Shown one piece after another: positions 40,301 through 50,189 of a stretch of 64,000 bases of DNA. The translations under genes and the position numbers were made by a program. Positions within the stretch are counted from its first letter, which is position 1; every line of letters starts with the position of its first letter. Origin of the DNA: Balanoglossus misakiensis (taxonomy: Eukaryota; Hemichordata); the NCBI GenBank assembly GCA_040954595.2, contig CM082577.2:4650001-4714000 (forward strand). The letters run 5' to 3'. The notes below the pieces were generated by a model. That model had not been told where the DNA came from, made no database searches, and saw only the letters and a list, made by a program, of their open reading frames with translations.

Positions 40301-43300
40301 CACCAATTTCGCGCCTGATGCCACGAAGGCCGCCATCGTGAGAGAGGTGTCGGTTTGAGGTTGCCTGGCGACGACGACAAACACGTAAACGCCGGGACAA
40401 GCTCGCTCGATCTTACCCAACGAATTACAGTCGAAGCAGGTTGCCACTCCCTCCACAGATGTCTTCTCGTCGTTCGATACAAAATACAGTGTGCTCTGGA
40501 CATCTGATATTGAGTTCACAGTCCAGGCTACAACGAGTGGCCGCGTCGTAATAACCCCGGAAACATGCGTCAGTGGAGCGAGTACCGAGGCGTCAACGGA
40601 CGTCTCGATTTCGTTCTTCCTGTTGAAGCAGGTAATATTAACTAGATAAGTCAAAGCTGCGCCATAAGTGTGCTCTACTACGACGCTTCTGACAGTGTCA
40701 TCCATCTGACGCAGTTGTGTTGCGCCCTCATCGAAATCTACCCGACACGTCACCTCCATTCCGAATAGCAAACGAATGAAAACCGACGTGGCTTCGCCCT
40801 GCGCAACCGAGGGAGCGTACACCTTAAACTCTTCCAGCCTCAGAGAATTTTCGAATTCGAGGACTGTTATCCCATGCGTAAACGCATTTTCTATAGACTG
40901 GTTGAACACGCGAACGGTAACGGCATACGACCCGGGAACGTCGAATTGGTGATACACCTGCACTGGACAAAACCGGATCGAACCAAGATGGATTTCCTCC
41001 ACGACCTGATGACTCGGATAAGTTTCAATACTCACTGTTGCCGTAAACCTGCTTTCGTTCACACAAGTGATTTCGACCGTCAGCAGCTCGCCGACTTCTA
41101 CAGTGGTCCCCCATATACTAAAATCGGCGTCTCCCGGTCCACTGAACTGGACGATGTTCGCGATTGGGCTGACGCGGAACAGGCTGGAGTGTTGACCACC
41201 GCCGCAGAAGTAATTCACTTCTTCTGAGCACAGCATGTCACAGCCTTCGCTGGAGAGCGCTTCACTTGCAGGAAACGCCGGCAGACATTCGCAGTGACTG
41301 CCGTTGTGGATGCCGGCAGCTGGGTGGCCAAGAGCGCTGCATGTCTGCCGGCAGCCCTCGGGAGTGAAATTGCCACTTTGGGCGACCCGGGTTTCAAGAC
41401 CGGAGGTGTTTGCGCATCCGATATAATATATGTCTGTGGGAACAGTAAACTAAATCTAGTCAAGTCATTGCTTGATTACCTGTCACACGGGGGGGGGGGG
41501 GTACTGTTATGAGGAGTGTTTCAAGGAAATAAGGTTGACGATGTCTGAACAAGAGCCCCGCAGGACAAATTCGGATCGAGTGAAATAGTGATATTAGCTT
41601 ATTTGATCGTATCAAAAAGCGATTGGGTCTTTGGATCAATGACATTCATGATAATGGTCTGAAAAGGTTAGTCCATCGAACCCGGTCCCTAGTTCGTGTC
41701 GAAGTATAGATTTTCTGACAAGGAACAAGCACAAAATAAAGCACAACAGTTTGTGACACACGGAACTACAAATATGTTTAGAATATACTTTGAGTGGCTC
41801 CTCGAAAAGGAATATATGGGATGTCATGCGTGAACTTGTCATGAAACAAACTATTATTTGTTCGGACTGATATTACTGTCAGCGATCAGGCAATTCACGC
41901 GACGACACGTGTCTATGTGGTGAAACCCCGCCATGTTTTTGTCGGTGCCCTTGACATTGAGTCCGGCGATTTGGCGCGGCTTAATTAAACAAATGCATTC
42001 GAAAAAATACTTACCACTGTACACCCTCACTTCACTAACCGTGGTGGCATAGGGTACTTCTTCGGATATGAACTGGAGGACTACATAGTCCCCCTTTATA
42101 GGGGGGTCGCATTTCAACGTCAGTACGTGCATTTCCCCTTCATCCAGTTTCGTTGCATTGCCACACTGATAAACAACGTCGTCTCTGCTCATGACACTGA
42201 TTTGGAGTTCTATACAACGAACGTGGGAGAAACGACGAAGTGTTACTGATTGAAAAAAAAGAGGGAATAGAGCCTGCACGCATGCGCAGCAACCGATTCG
42301 CCAAGAAACAGTCTACATCTGACATAACGTTACCATTGAACATGGGATAGATTGCTCTGACTGGTGTGAAAGACTGTGAAGCTTTTTGGTGGAATGCTTC
42401 TCGCGAGACTTGGAGACTGACCGCGTGGTAATGGAAACATGAGCAGACGACCAAGCCGTGCAGATCGGTTACACGTGACTCTGTCTGATATATTCCCTTC
42501 GACTCGTGCATGCATTGCCGGGTGTGTGAATTATTCCAACCGATATTTCAATCACGTTCAGAGATATGTGTTATTGAATGTTAAATGACTTCTGAATTCC
42601 GACTGTCATAAAAAAGGGGGTCAAAACACATTATAATAATGTGTTCCATGATTTTCTTTGGTGGCAAACATTTCTGTCTTTGTAGTTAGCATATTAAACT
42701 CATTCAACTATTTTCACATTTTGTTATTTTTTCTGTTAAAAAGTTTCAGAATGACCCGGCACTTCCATGACAAAAGTCGGCCATCTTGAAATTGTGTCGA
42801 CCGTATGAGATTTACGTCACTCACCTAGGTAGCAAAAAACCGTATAAGGTAGTGAGAATTGTACATTGTTATGCTGCAAAAGAAGTAAATATAAAGTGTA
42901 CCTTTATCTGGGTTGTGTGCTTGTACTCTTGCGACGACGTGTGTGACGTAATAGGTGCTTTCCAAGTCGATGACATACCGAGGATTCATCACATCCTCCG
43001 AGTCCCAATAATAGTATACGTCATCGTCATAGTTCCAGCCATCAGTCAAACCTTCCAAACGCCCGACGGACGGTGCTCCAATCACGGTTTTGCCAAATGC
43101 TATCTCATCGAAGGGGTCTTTAAAGGGGGCAATATTTCAAAGCGTATTCAATTTTAATCAAGAAAAAGGTCTAACACAATCGGATAGACAACTTGCTTGT
43201 ACGGACAGGTAATTCACCGAACTACTCCACTATTCTCCATAAAGATCATACGTAGATGTGTGTATTCCCGCTAAACGATTGTTTTGATTGTGAAAATTAG

Positions 43301-45826
43301 GCAAAACGCTTGATGCACTAAAACTTCACAAAATCAAGATGGCGTCGCCCATCGTACATACGCATGTATCATTGTATGTAAGTCGTCAGTTATCGCTTTC
43401 CAACAGCTTGAGTCATGTATTTACAATTTGGTAAATTGATTTTTATTCGGCTGATTTTCTTAGCATATTGCAAAATACTTGTCCTAATGACGACTTTTCT
43501 GGGTTATTTGCGATATAGGTGAGCGCATATATAAATGGTGCGTTATCTGTAATGACTATACGCGATATTCAACATAGGAGCTACAACAATTGCAATCCTA
43601 CCTTGAAAGAACCCGAAGAAACGAATTTCGTCGATGTAGCCTTTGAAATACTGACCACCTGTTTTCGCCCTGCCGACGTACACCTTGCCAGTTTCCTCTA
43701 GGCCCAAGGTCATTTCCGCGACGTGGTATCCAGGAGCAACAGTGAACAGGTGACCGTCACTGTGTATTTTTAGACCCACGTCATCATGCCATTTGAACTT
43801 CAGTCGATACCATTCATTCGGCGATATGCTCAGCGCTGCTTCCCAGACCATGTCGCCGTGTCGCACGTAAAAGGTGCAGTAACCGGCCACCATCGCCAAG
43901 TAAAACCCCTCCCCGTATTTCCCAGTGTTTGAGATGATGTACTGAGTTTCGTCGTGCATAGAGGGCATCGAGGTCACTTTGACCCAGGCAATCAAAGTGA
44001 ACCCGTCGTATCGGCATAAACTGATGTTGCCCAAGCAATCGTCGTTGAAGTCGCCCAGATACACCCACTGGCCCCGCCCATCCAACTGCAACGCCCGGCC
44101 AAATCCTAGAGACCCGTCTTCAACCAGCAGTGCGTTCCCGTAGACTTCCGAGAGTATTCTTGGAACGCCCAGCGTGTAGGAGTCATCCAGGATGTCATCG
44201 AAAGGCCAGTAGAACATTGGCGAGTAATATTCCTCGCCCCTTTCCCCCTCTGAAACGAAAAAAACACACACAGATATCGAGTCAATGTACAGGAAGGCCT
44301 GTTCAATGCAATTTCGAGTGTGATTTTGTGTTGCAGGGAGAGGTAATAAAACGTTCAATTGTACCTGCCAACGTTGAACAATCTTCACCCACGAAATTAA
44401 ACAGACATGCGCACCAGGCATTTGCATCTAGTACACAGGTACCGCCATTCCAGCAGGCTGTGCCGGAGCACAGGCCAACGAGGTCTGCGAAAAGACAATT
44501 TGCAAAACAATGAAGGTAAATTTACATATTCAAGCTGCCATCTTCACTTTCCGACAATTTTCACACTATCAGCTTTACCGTTATACATGTGGATTGTCCT
44601 ATGTTCTATCTCCTAATGATTTGACACCGCACAACTTGTGTAAAAACAACAGCCATACTTGAACAGAGGAATTTTTTTCTGGTGCATTGCTCTTTTCTAA
44701 TTATCAAACAACCTGTGCGAGCATAAAATATCACCTGGTATAACTTACCAAGTTCAGTGCAATTAACACTAGTGTAGGTGTCAGTACACTGGCATTGGTA
44801 GCCAGTCTGTAGGTCCGGTCCATTGACTGTACAATTTCCGTTATTCTTACACGGACTCTGGCCTTCCTTGTCAGAGCAGGGCGTAATATTTTCTGTCAAT
44901 GAAAACAAAAAGAGAAACTTGTTTCTCCTTTCGAATTGATCGCCGCGACCGCGCAAGTTACGAGAGGTTGCATTCTTGCGAACAGGCGGCTTAATACATT
45001 GCCATGAGTGAGTGGTCGATAAAACTTCTGTTATCAACGACTTTAATTTGAAAATAAACTGATGAAATCGACACTTAATGTTTCAGCTCGTGGGCATTTG
45101 AACAGGAAAAGAAACTTACCATGATTACTCGGGACAACAGTCAGCGGTGGTGGTGAAGTTACTTCGGCGATGTTGCTCGTAATACCTGAAGAAAAAAAAA
45201 ACGAAAATCAAATGTCCTGACATACCCAACAGCGTCAATAATACTTGAGTTATCAACGATTCGGTTTGAAAATAAACTGATGAAAGCGACACTTAATGTT
45301 TCAGCTCGTGGGCATTTGAACGGGAAAAGAAACTTACCATGATCACTCGGGACAGTAGTCATCGGCCCAGAAGTTACGTAGGCGTTGGTGGTAGTAATAC
45401 CTAAAGAAAAATAAGTGTAAAACAAACGTTCTTACATTTTCACTGGTGTAGACGGGTTGGATGAAAGCACGCAAGAGTACATACGTTCTATTAGCGCTTT
45501 CCCACGCCGCGTTATCTCACGAACGCACCACTGACACACACAATATCATATATGGTGACCAAACTTAAGCACGATAAAATTTAACCCACATTTTTTGTTT
45601 GTTTTTGCAATGCATTAAGTAAGCAAGTTCTGAAGACCACTCAGGCACGGATGTAAATGTGTTACTCCTTTTCAACATTAAGGTTCGATGACATGTAAAA
45701 ACAAACGCGAAATCTCGCAAAATTTTCGTCCTGCACAAAAAGAAACTTACCAACCACAAGCCCAATACAGTATGTTACCAGCGTACACCATGACATACTA
45801 GTAGTAGACATTTGAGTTACGGGCAT
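28038..45826 (-). CDS. Polycystin-1-like multidomain receptor/channel (31 exons)
   Basis: The spliced model gives about 3,138 aa from ATG 45826 to stop 28038. Exons 5' to 3': 45751-45826, 45338-45400, 45120-45185, 44749-44892, 44365-44484, 43602-44249, 42902-43117, 42334-42480, 42015-42245, 39297-41433, 38899-39056, 38392-38556, 37813-38075, 37251-37382, 37018-37077, 36703-36834, 36300-36396, 35806-36116, 35502-35738, 34879-35362, 34212-34312, 33753-33977, 33195-33368, 32684-32844, 31648-32428, 31397-31532, 30923-31152, 30499-30673, 29527-30216, 28889-29431, 28038-28351. All phases match. Domain order: signal peptide, EGF x2, LamG, fucolectin-like, WSC, PKD, REJ, GAIN/GPS, TM1, PLAT, ten more TMs with the polycystin TOP domain and pore, cytoplasmic tail. 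Known relatives are PKD1-family proteins and sea-urchin REJ receptors, which work at the plasma or ciliary membrane, often with PKD2. Least certain boundary: the 3' end of exon 26 (31397 or 31412). Confidence 0.88.
28889..29431 (-). CDS. PKD1-like exon 30: S4-S6 and pore
   Basis: A 543-nt exon, about residues 2854-3034. S4 is MYCLAIVTFMAFIKIIHILQ, followed by FNRRM. S5 is FLVVVMAFSQLMYFGYY. The pore helix and filter region reads TFSSVFRKMALFIVGSVRF, and S6 is VVMGLIALFVSWFFMCICLG. In PKD2-type channels the filter is L-G-D; here the aligned position is V-G-S, without the acidic residue. The S6 end continues into the cytoplasmic helix TVTEAFARAKEDTNK. Confidence 0.9.
29527..31532 (-). CDS. PKD1-like exons 26-29: TM5, S1, TOP domain, S2-S3
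   Basis: Exon 26 (31532 down to 31397, or 31412) has the fifth TM (LLVLAAAASYLLSL) and a charged loop. The acceptor at 31532 keeps phase 0. Exon 27 (30923-31152) has S1 (CYLIVLVAICIMCGIEAN). Exons 28 (30499-30673) and 29 (29527-30216) make the polycystin/TOP extracellular domain: DFWNWLDRAFVPSFY, RLRQLRVRPG, KSRREVGGLTW, AVFLDFNTYNPNAFLF. S2 (VGVVCQAVFLLATLW) and S3 (WDLFMLLASTISIIMFIG) follow. Confidence 0.88.
31648..32428 (-). CDS. PKD1-like exon 25: TM2-TM4 region
   Basis: A 781-nt exon, about residues 2183-2443. After a short link with CDEWLAAERG, it has three hydrophobic segments: SAAACYVFFSMLVNAMFY, FTSYQIFVSIAGALMTYPVI and YIGWCLVFAIILLSCFFII. Between the second and third lies a basic and glutamate-rich cytoplasmic loop (RWRVKRTAAW, EFEEAERLRAMFQQ). 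This matches the PKD1-family segment that precedes the PKD2-like channel half. Confidence 0.9.
32684..33368 (-). CDS. PKD1-like exons 23-24: PLAT domain
   Basis: Exons 33195-33368 and 32684-32844 encode a PLAT/LH2 domain directly after TM1, as in all PKD1-family proteins. Motifs include YLYKIKVFTGIHPEAGTSSK, RFILGG, FERGSEVTFLM, LGALAYMDIWHDISG and SWFLSYIVVEDM. The domain is cytoplasmic and expected to bind membranes or partners. The donor at 33195 (ATA/GTAAGG) is preferred over a nearby AAG/GTGCCA because only it joins in frame to the next exon. The intron between them carries a (GGATT)n repeat. Confidence 0.9.
33106..33161. repeat. (GGATT)n in a PKD1-like intron
   Basis: Five to six GGATT units with related TTTGG words. 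They lie in the intron between the two PLAT exons. Confidence 0.8.
33753..36834 (-). CDS. PKD1-like exons 16-22: GAIN/GPS and TM1
   Basis: Exons 36703-36834, 36300-36396, 35806-36116, 35502-35738 and 34879-35362 encode the poorly conserved GAIN-type stretch. Exons 34212-34312 and 33753-33977 hold the GPS: GCRFWDEDNEQW, then SAGC, and CLCDHMTSFA. The HM/T sequence matches the HL/T cleavage tripeptide, so autoproteolysis is likely. TM1 follows within exon 22 (LTVIVFMLVIYILLLVWM) with a basic stop-transfer sequence. Exon 20 is ended at CAAG/GTACTA (34879), because this alone gives phase 1 to match the next acceptor; the frame stays open for another 122 bases. Confidence 0.85.
36559..36605. repeat. 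(GGCA)n-(GACA/GGAC)n in a PKD1-like intron
   Basis: A short compound tetranucleotide tract in the intron between exons 16 and 17. Confidence 0.85.
37018..39056 (-). CDS. PKD1-like exons 11-15: REJ module continued
   Basis: Exons 38899-39056, 38392-38556, 37813-38075, 37251-37382 and 37018-37077. Conserved REJ features read through the joins: a cysteine-rich start (MAECGNC), a Trp-containing strand (FWQLSDDDG, DWETMTSTG), VNGKPHGGSC, and ITCDGWRDDGKGALQYEF with YLPIGNADND and VSVRVSD. Exon 14 starts at 37382 because this is the only AG in a suitable place that keeps phase 0. A second donor at 38875 would extend exon 11 in frame by eight codons. The REJ module sits just before the GAIN region in this family. 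Confidence 0.82.
39297..41433 (-). CDS. PKD1-like exon 10: WSC, PKD repeats and start of REJ
   Basis: A 2,137-nt exon. It opens with a WSC domain (YIGCAN, then C residues spaced through GCRQTC, HCEC, GCDMLC and FCGGG), about residues 572-650. Two degenerate Ig-like PKD repeats follow. A clear PKD repeat at about 40046-40309 shows the hallmark WSFGDG and HVYQSAGNYILRVTALN. The rest (40045-39297) begins the REJ module, including LNASGATYDPDEEMD and FSWSC. WSC and PKD repeats are shared with human PKD1. Entry phase is 1 and exit phase is 2. Confidence 0.88.
42015..43117 (-). CDS. PKD1-like exons 7-9: fucolectin (F5/8C-like) domain
   Basis: Exons 42902-43117, 42334-42480 and 42015-42245, all phase 1-1, together encode about 198 residues (373-570). 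The first part has GLTDGWNYDDD and an acidic strand with RYVIDLESTYYVTHVVARV, matching the 'variable...DG...W.vDL...V..V.V' layout of fucolectin/F5-8C folds. The third ends VVLQF...TVSEVRVYSG, the canonical C-terminal strand. The middle exon is less conserved and its acceptor (42480, or 42484 in another frame) was chosen because it keeps phase 1-1. Confidence 0.7.
43602..44249 (-). CDS. PKD1-like exon 6: laminin-G-like domain
   Basis: One 648-nt phase 1-1 exon encodes about 216 residues (roughly 157-372) with a concanavalin/LamG-like pattern. A start with YWPFDD is followed by GRALQLDGRGQWV, FTLIAWVK, EWYRLKFKW, VYVGRAKTGGQYFKGYIDEI. Such jelly-roll domains bind carbohydrate or matrix proteins. 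LamG-type domains occur in some invertebrate PKD1-like proteins but not in human PKD1. Confidence 0.8.
44365..44892 (-). CDS. PKD1-like exons 4-5: two EGF-like domains
   Basis: Exon 4 (44749-44892) encodes about 48 residues with six cysteines in EGF spacing (C-x6-C-x5-C-x11-C-x-C-x8-C approximately). Exon 5 (44365-44484) encodes a second, more compact six-cysteine EGF-like domain (NGGTC followed by CAC). Both exons are phase 1-1, the usual class for shuffled EGF modules. The domains sit directly after the linker, about residues 70-156, and are extracellular. No complete calcium-binding EGF consensus is visible. Confidence 0.85.
45120..45826 (-). CDS. PKD1-like exons 1-3: signal peptide and Ser/Thr/Pro linker
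   Basis: Exon 1 (45751-45826) encodes a start Met and a hydrophobic stretch (WCTLVTYCIGLVV), read as a signal peptide. An upstream in-frame GTG is not used because a stop codon precedes it and the first ATG is at 45826; a second Met at 45811 is possible. Exons 2 (45338-45400, 63 nt) and 3 (45120-45185, 66 nt) are phase 1-1 paralogues. Both encode G-I-T-followed linkers ending in T-V-P/V-P-S-D/N-H-G. They are rich in Thr, Ser and Pro and probably O-glycosylated. Confidence 0.75.
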
Positions 45827-48146
45827 GTCGATTTCGAACGAGATACATAGGTAATCCTTCACTCATAAGAGTCACTATCACTTGAACACAAGTTTCCAAA
45901 TGAAAAGATAATCCCTTTCGCAACGTTCTGGTCTCGACAGTGCAGCAGTTACACGTTTCTCGCAGACGATTGCGATTTATGTGTTTTGCGACGCCGTTTT
46001 ATTCTGAAGAATACGCCTTAATTAGCCCGACCTGGAAAGCTTGCTGACAAGCTCGTCAATTATTCATCCTAGAATCGCGCTTTAATTTTGCCGGTCAACA
46101 TGCGATTAATGACTATACCGATTGATGATTAAACACCCTTTTTTTATTCGGAGTGTGACCTCAAACGTCCAAAAATGAAACGCAAGTATCCAACAGGTAT
46201 CTCCACATGCACAGCAGACTGATTAGTTAATGTCAGTTTATCACAGAGAAATATTTCCCTACGACTCTGCAAAAATACCGCAGTCATTCTACAGACCAAA
46301 TGAAATGCACACAACTTCCATTCAGCATACTAGTAACTCTCACTGATATTCCTGTTGACTGACGGTGCAGGACGCGGAAATTTTCCAAGTTTTTCATTGC
46401 AAACGCGACACTTTCACGGCCATGTCATGTCATGCTATTTACTTGTTTTCTGTGAACTTTCTTTGAAACAGAGCGTAATGAATACGTCTAGAAGATCTGT
46501 GTGTAATTCATTTGGGGGAACAATTTTAAAGCTTGATTGTATCATATATAATTGCTATGGCGACTGCGTAAACATTGCGTGGTCTTTCTTTTAATTTTGG
46601 TCCATGGTAATTAGGAAATGGTAGGGGTAATGTTTTGTCATGATTAGTGCGATGAAAATGTCAATTATTCATGTTTTAATTTGTCGGCCTGTCATTCAAA
46701 AGGTGACAACGGCCTTATTAAATGCAAGATGTCAACTGACCTTTAAAATATAGGCAATTGCGAGAATGGTCCCAGGGATTGTAGTTACTTATGCATGCAG
46801 TGTGGTAGAAAATGGTGAGACTGGTGTCACGTGAACGCTTGAATGATGAGTGCTGTTACATCCACAGACGTGAGTCCGAGACTTCTGAAGGGCGTGTGGT
46901 GGCGCTCTTTGTATCATCGCGCGTCCACCCCCGTGATAGTCTATCATCGGCTACATCTTTGCCATGGCTAAATTTAAATAAATTGTGATGATAACACTTA
47001 CACGATTTCCGTCTATTATGTTGTAGTTCGAATGTTGGATGGTTTCTTTCCTTAATCGGTTATTAACATTGGCCGCCAGGGAAAATATAATTTCGCCTGG
47101 TTTGGTGTCCTCAGAAGGAAACAAGATTATCATCAAATACCTTCCGCCATGATTGTTGCACAAAGCATATCAAGACACGCAGCGACGGTGTCCGTGTTTG
47201 TGAATGCCATATTTTAAGGAAGTAAAGAGCAATCTGCACGTGAGCTGCACAAACCTAAAGTGATCTACTCTCGGTTACCCAGACCCATCTGCTTCTTCCG
47301 TTGGGCAGTCCAGAAAGAGCTAGGGTCTGGGGAAATACCATAGAAAAATCTCCGGGCAAAGATGGCCTACTCGACACAAAAGCCGGATGCATGATGGTCG
47401 ACATTTATAACACTCGATATTATGATATGACGATATTAGAAAACTATTTACCAAAATTCTTTCTCTCTTTTCTATTTTAGACAGTCTCAGCAGGACCAGC
47501 ACTTCTCAGCATGTTTTTTTTATGTTTGAGGCTGCAACCAATCCCAGCATATTTGAGTTTGTTTGTTTGTGTGATGTGTTGTGCCTTTGTGTGTGTCTAG
47601 TCTGTATACGACAACAAATCACATGTTTCCGTATAGGCTAAACAAAATTGGTTTGACTAGTGACGCTAAGGTACAAGTATTACAGTCATTAAGATATTCC
47701 TCAATTTTCACCATCGCTCCAGCTCTGTCTCCCGCGTAACACATTCCAGAAAAGTCGACATTTTATTGTGTCTGGGGCGAACACGTTAAAAAACACACAC
47801 ACACAAAGATGGACAAATGTTCCTTTACCTAGAAGTTCACATGAAAAATTGGACGCCATTTTCCATCAAATCTATGGCATGAATTTAAACTCAACTCTTT
47901 CAAAACTGGGCGTTGTGTTGACTGACCTGTCCACGCATAGAAGCAACAAATGGTTGTATTGTAGGCAATTCAACCAGATCTCCTGGACATACTTCCGCAA
48001 TGACCAATTATTATTCACGAGTACGTTGCCTGCTGTTATGATCATGCGCAATCAAAATTCGTTGGACGTGTCTAATTTCGGTGACACGCATGATGTCCTA
48101 CATAATGATGTATGTACGATATTCCATGTGGTTGCTTCTATTTTGA

Positions 48147-48222
48147 CAAAATTAATATATTAGTTGCTGGTTGGACAACTAGGATTTTTTCCCCGATTAA
48201 ATGTCAATTTCCGACGTAGTCA
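48147..48222 (+). repeat. Dispersed ~75-bp repeat, copy 1
   Basis: Begins AAAATTAATATATTAGTTGC and matches copy 2 at 49021-49094 in the same orientation, with about 15 differences. The shared words include TTAGTTGCTGGTTG and TAAATGTCAA. The nature of the repeat is unknown. Confidence 0.65.
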
Positions 48223-49020
48223 ACAGGAACAAGATGACATGTTGATAAATTTCTATCGGTTACAGCCGAGTCAGCTGACCACGCAGTGTTTTTGTGTAGG
48301 GTTTATTCCCCAGTGGGATTAACAGATGGATTTTTTTTAAACGTATACAGTCTAATATTGGGCAGACATAAAGGTGACTTACCTGCAATGCCAGCAGATT
48401 TGGGGTAAAATAATACAAATAAAACTTATTAATAATCAAACAATGACTGATATCTTGAGAATACACATAGGCCATGCTGTACTGTTTTGTAATTCACGGA
48501 CACGTTCATGTTTCTGTTAGTGATCAATCAATTCAAATCAGATCAAATCAAGTCAAAGAATACTTAAAAACTAAACAGGCAACTGTTCGTTTAAGGACAC
48601 CATTTGGGACAGTAGTATGGATATATATACGTCTCTTTAAGTTGTTAGACACATGTTACATTGCATGTTTCATCCAGTTTGTTGAAGTATAGGACCACAA
48701 ATTAGCAGGTAAATTAGTAGGTATAAGTAGCATGGTCATGCTTAATTTCGAATAGAAATGTTTATGTTTTGTGATCAAGAGTTTCTCCTACTAGGACAAG
48801 TCATTGTATTAGCATTTCTTGACGAGAAGAATAGGTGTTTATTGCTACAATTTGGTATTGAAAATATAATATTTGGCAGTTTAAAATGAACACATCAATC
48901 ATACTCGATTTTGACACATTTAACGCAAAACCTAGTTATTTTCCTGTGCCTGGAAATTGAAAATTACTCATTAACGCATGCGATGTATTTTTTAGTGCAT
49001 ATGAGTGCTGCTATTTTGAT

Positions 49021-49094
49021 AAAAATTAATTTATTAGTTGCTGGTTGAACACGTAAGGATTATTTTCTGAGTAAATGTCAACTTTCGATGTAAT
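49021..49094 (+). repeat. Dispersed ~75-bp repeat, copy 2
   Basis: Direct repeat of 48147-48222, about 870 bp downstream. The similarity ends just before the CTG/TTG trinucleotide array. Confidence 0.65.
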
Positions 49095-49112
49095 CTCACG
49101 ATTTTTGGATAT

Positions 49113-49185
49113 GGTTGTTGCTGCTGCTGCTGCTGTTGTTGTTGTTGTTGTTGTTGTTGTTGCTGCTGCTGCTGTTGTTGTTGTT
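49113..49185. repeat. (GTT)n/(GCT)n trinucleotide repeat
   Basis: Blocks of GCT alternate with blocks of GTT. The complementary strand gives a poly-Gln frame, but it has no supporting gene structure. Confidence 0.95.
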
Positions 49186-50189
49186 TGTACATCGATTTTA
49201 GGGGAAGGGGAACGGGCATTTCAGAAGTACTCATTAAAACGCACAGGTTCATTTAAAACATGCACATGCTTTCCGCATGTTCTGGTGATGACACCACACC
49301 CACTGTCTATACAGCAGACATCCCGTGAAAGCAATTACAGAAGTACATGTACAGGCACTTTTCTTCCAAGCTCTTAAAGACAGCCTCTGCGCAAACTTCG
49401 CAACCTCCAGCTTCCTACAGAGAAGCATTTGCGAACACGTCCATCCATATTCCAAAAATCATAGGTCAAATTTTACACCTACGAGGCCTGTTTGAAGGAC
49501 AATATGGGAACACAAAACACCCTTATTGCCAATCTGGTGACCGCAAGCGCAGTAATTGGGCGTTGGTTCTTGTATCAAACCGAATGCTTTGCCCATAAAA
49601 GTTTGCCCATTAAAGCCAGAAAAATTGTTTTTTTGATGAAAACCTAAAATAATACCTAAAATTTATTAACATTTGTCATGTGACTTGTGCTTTTGATTGC
49701 TTCTGTATCCCTGTCGCTATTTTCGAAGGGTGTGGCACGTTTGCTGGTTGGTGTGCATGTTAGTCATGTTTTAGTCTGTGTCATGTAGGCCTATATTTCA
49801 TAGAACACATCATGTCCAGGCTGAAGTTGGTAGACCTTGAAGATGGCAATTCAGAAATGCCCATTTGAGAGGCTAACACTCCAGTACATGTATATGAAAA
49901 TGGTGTCGAATTATACAAAGTTCGATATAGATATATATAGTCTGCAATATGGAAGACATCATCAGATTATACTAAGTACATTGCAAGTTGCAACATCAGA
50001 TTATATTGTAATCGAATCAAAATATTTTGTTAACTTTAGACGTATTTCACACAGATTTGAAATAAACGAAAACCAACAATTTGATGCCCAAACAAGTCTA
50101 AACCGGAATACATGCGATGGGGAGCTCAGCCTGCACAGAGTATACAGCAGCTGATGAATAATTAAGCAACACTTGGAAACCCTGTCGAG

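Larger units (their letters stand above)
45827..50189. other. Intergenic region, no gene recognised
   Basis: Between the divergent polycystin-like and astacin genes. It must hold the promoters of both, but I see no clear core promoter. Open frames are short. The longest (47768-48163, 131 codons) shows no domain. Two diverged copies of an ~75-bp segment and a trinucleotide repeat are listed separately. Confidence 0.55.

Noticed and set aside
39328-40503. Several frames of 60-105 codons over the large exon
   Set aside because: Shadows of the 2,137-nt WSC/PKD/REJ exon.
42334-42515. Alternative reading of polycystin-like exon 8 (acceptor at 42484)
   Set aside because: This frame would end in phase 2 and not join the next exon, whereas the acceptor at 42480 keeps phase 1-1.
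45827-45862. Possible upstream start of the polycystin-like protein
   Set aside because: The codon at 45862 is GTG preceded by an in-frame stop; the first ATG is at 45826 and is followed by a signal-peptide-like stretch.
47768-48163. 131-codon frame, plus strand
   Set aside because: No domain and no splice partners; considered a chance frame.
49034-49252. Poly-Gln frame, minus strand
   Set aside because: Product of a CAG/CAA repeat in intergenic DNA, with no promoter, splice sites or domain.
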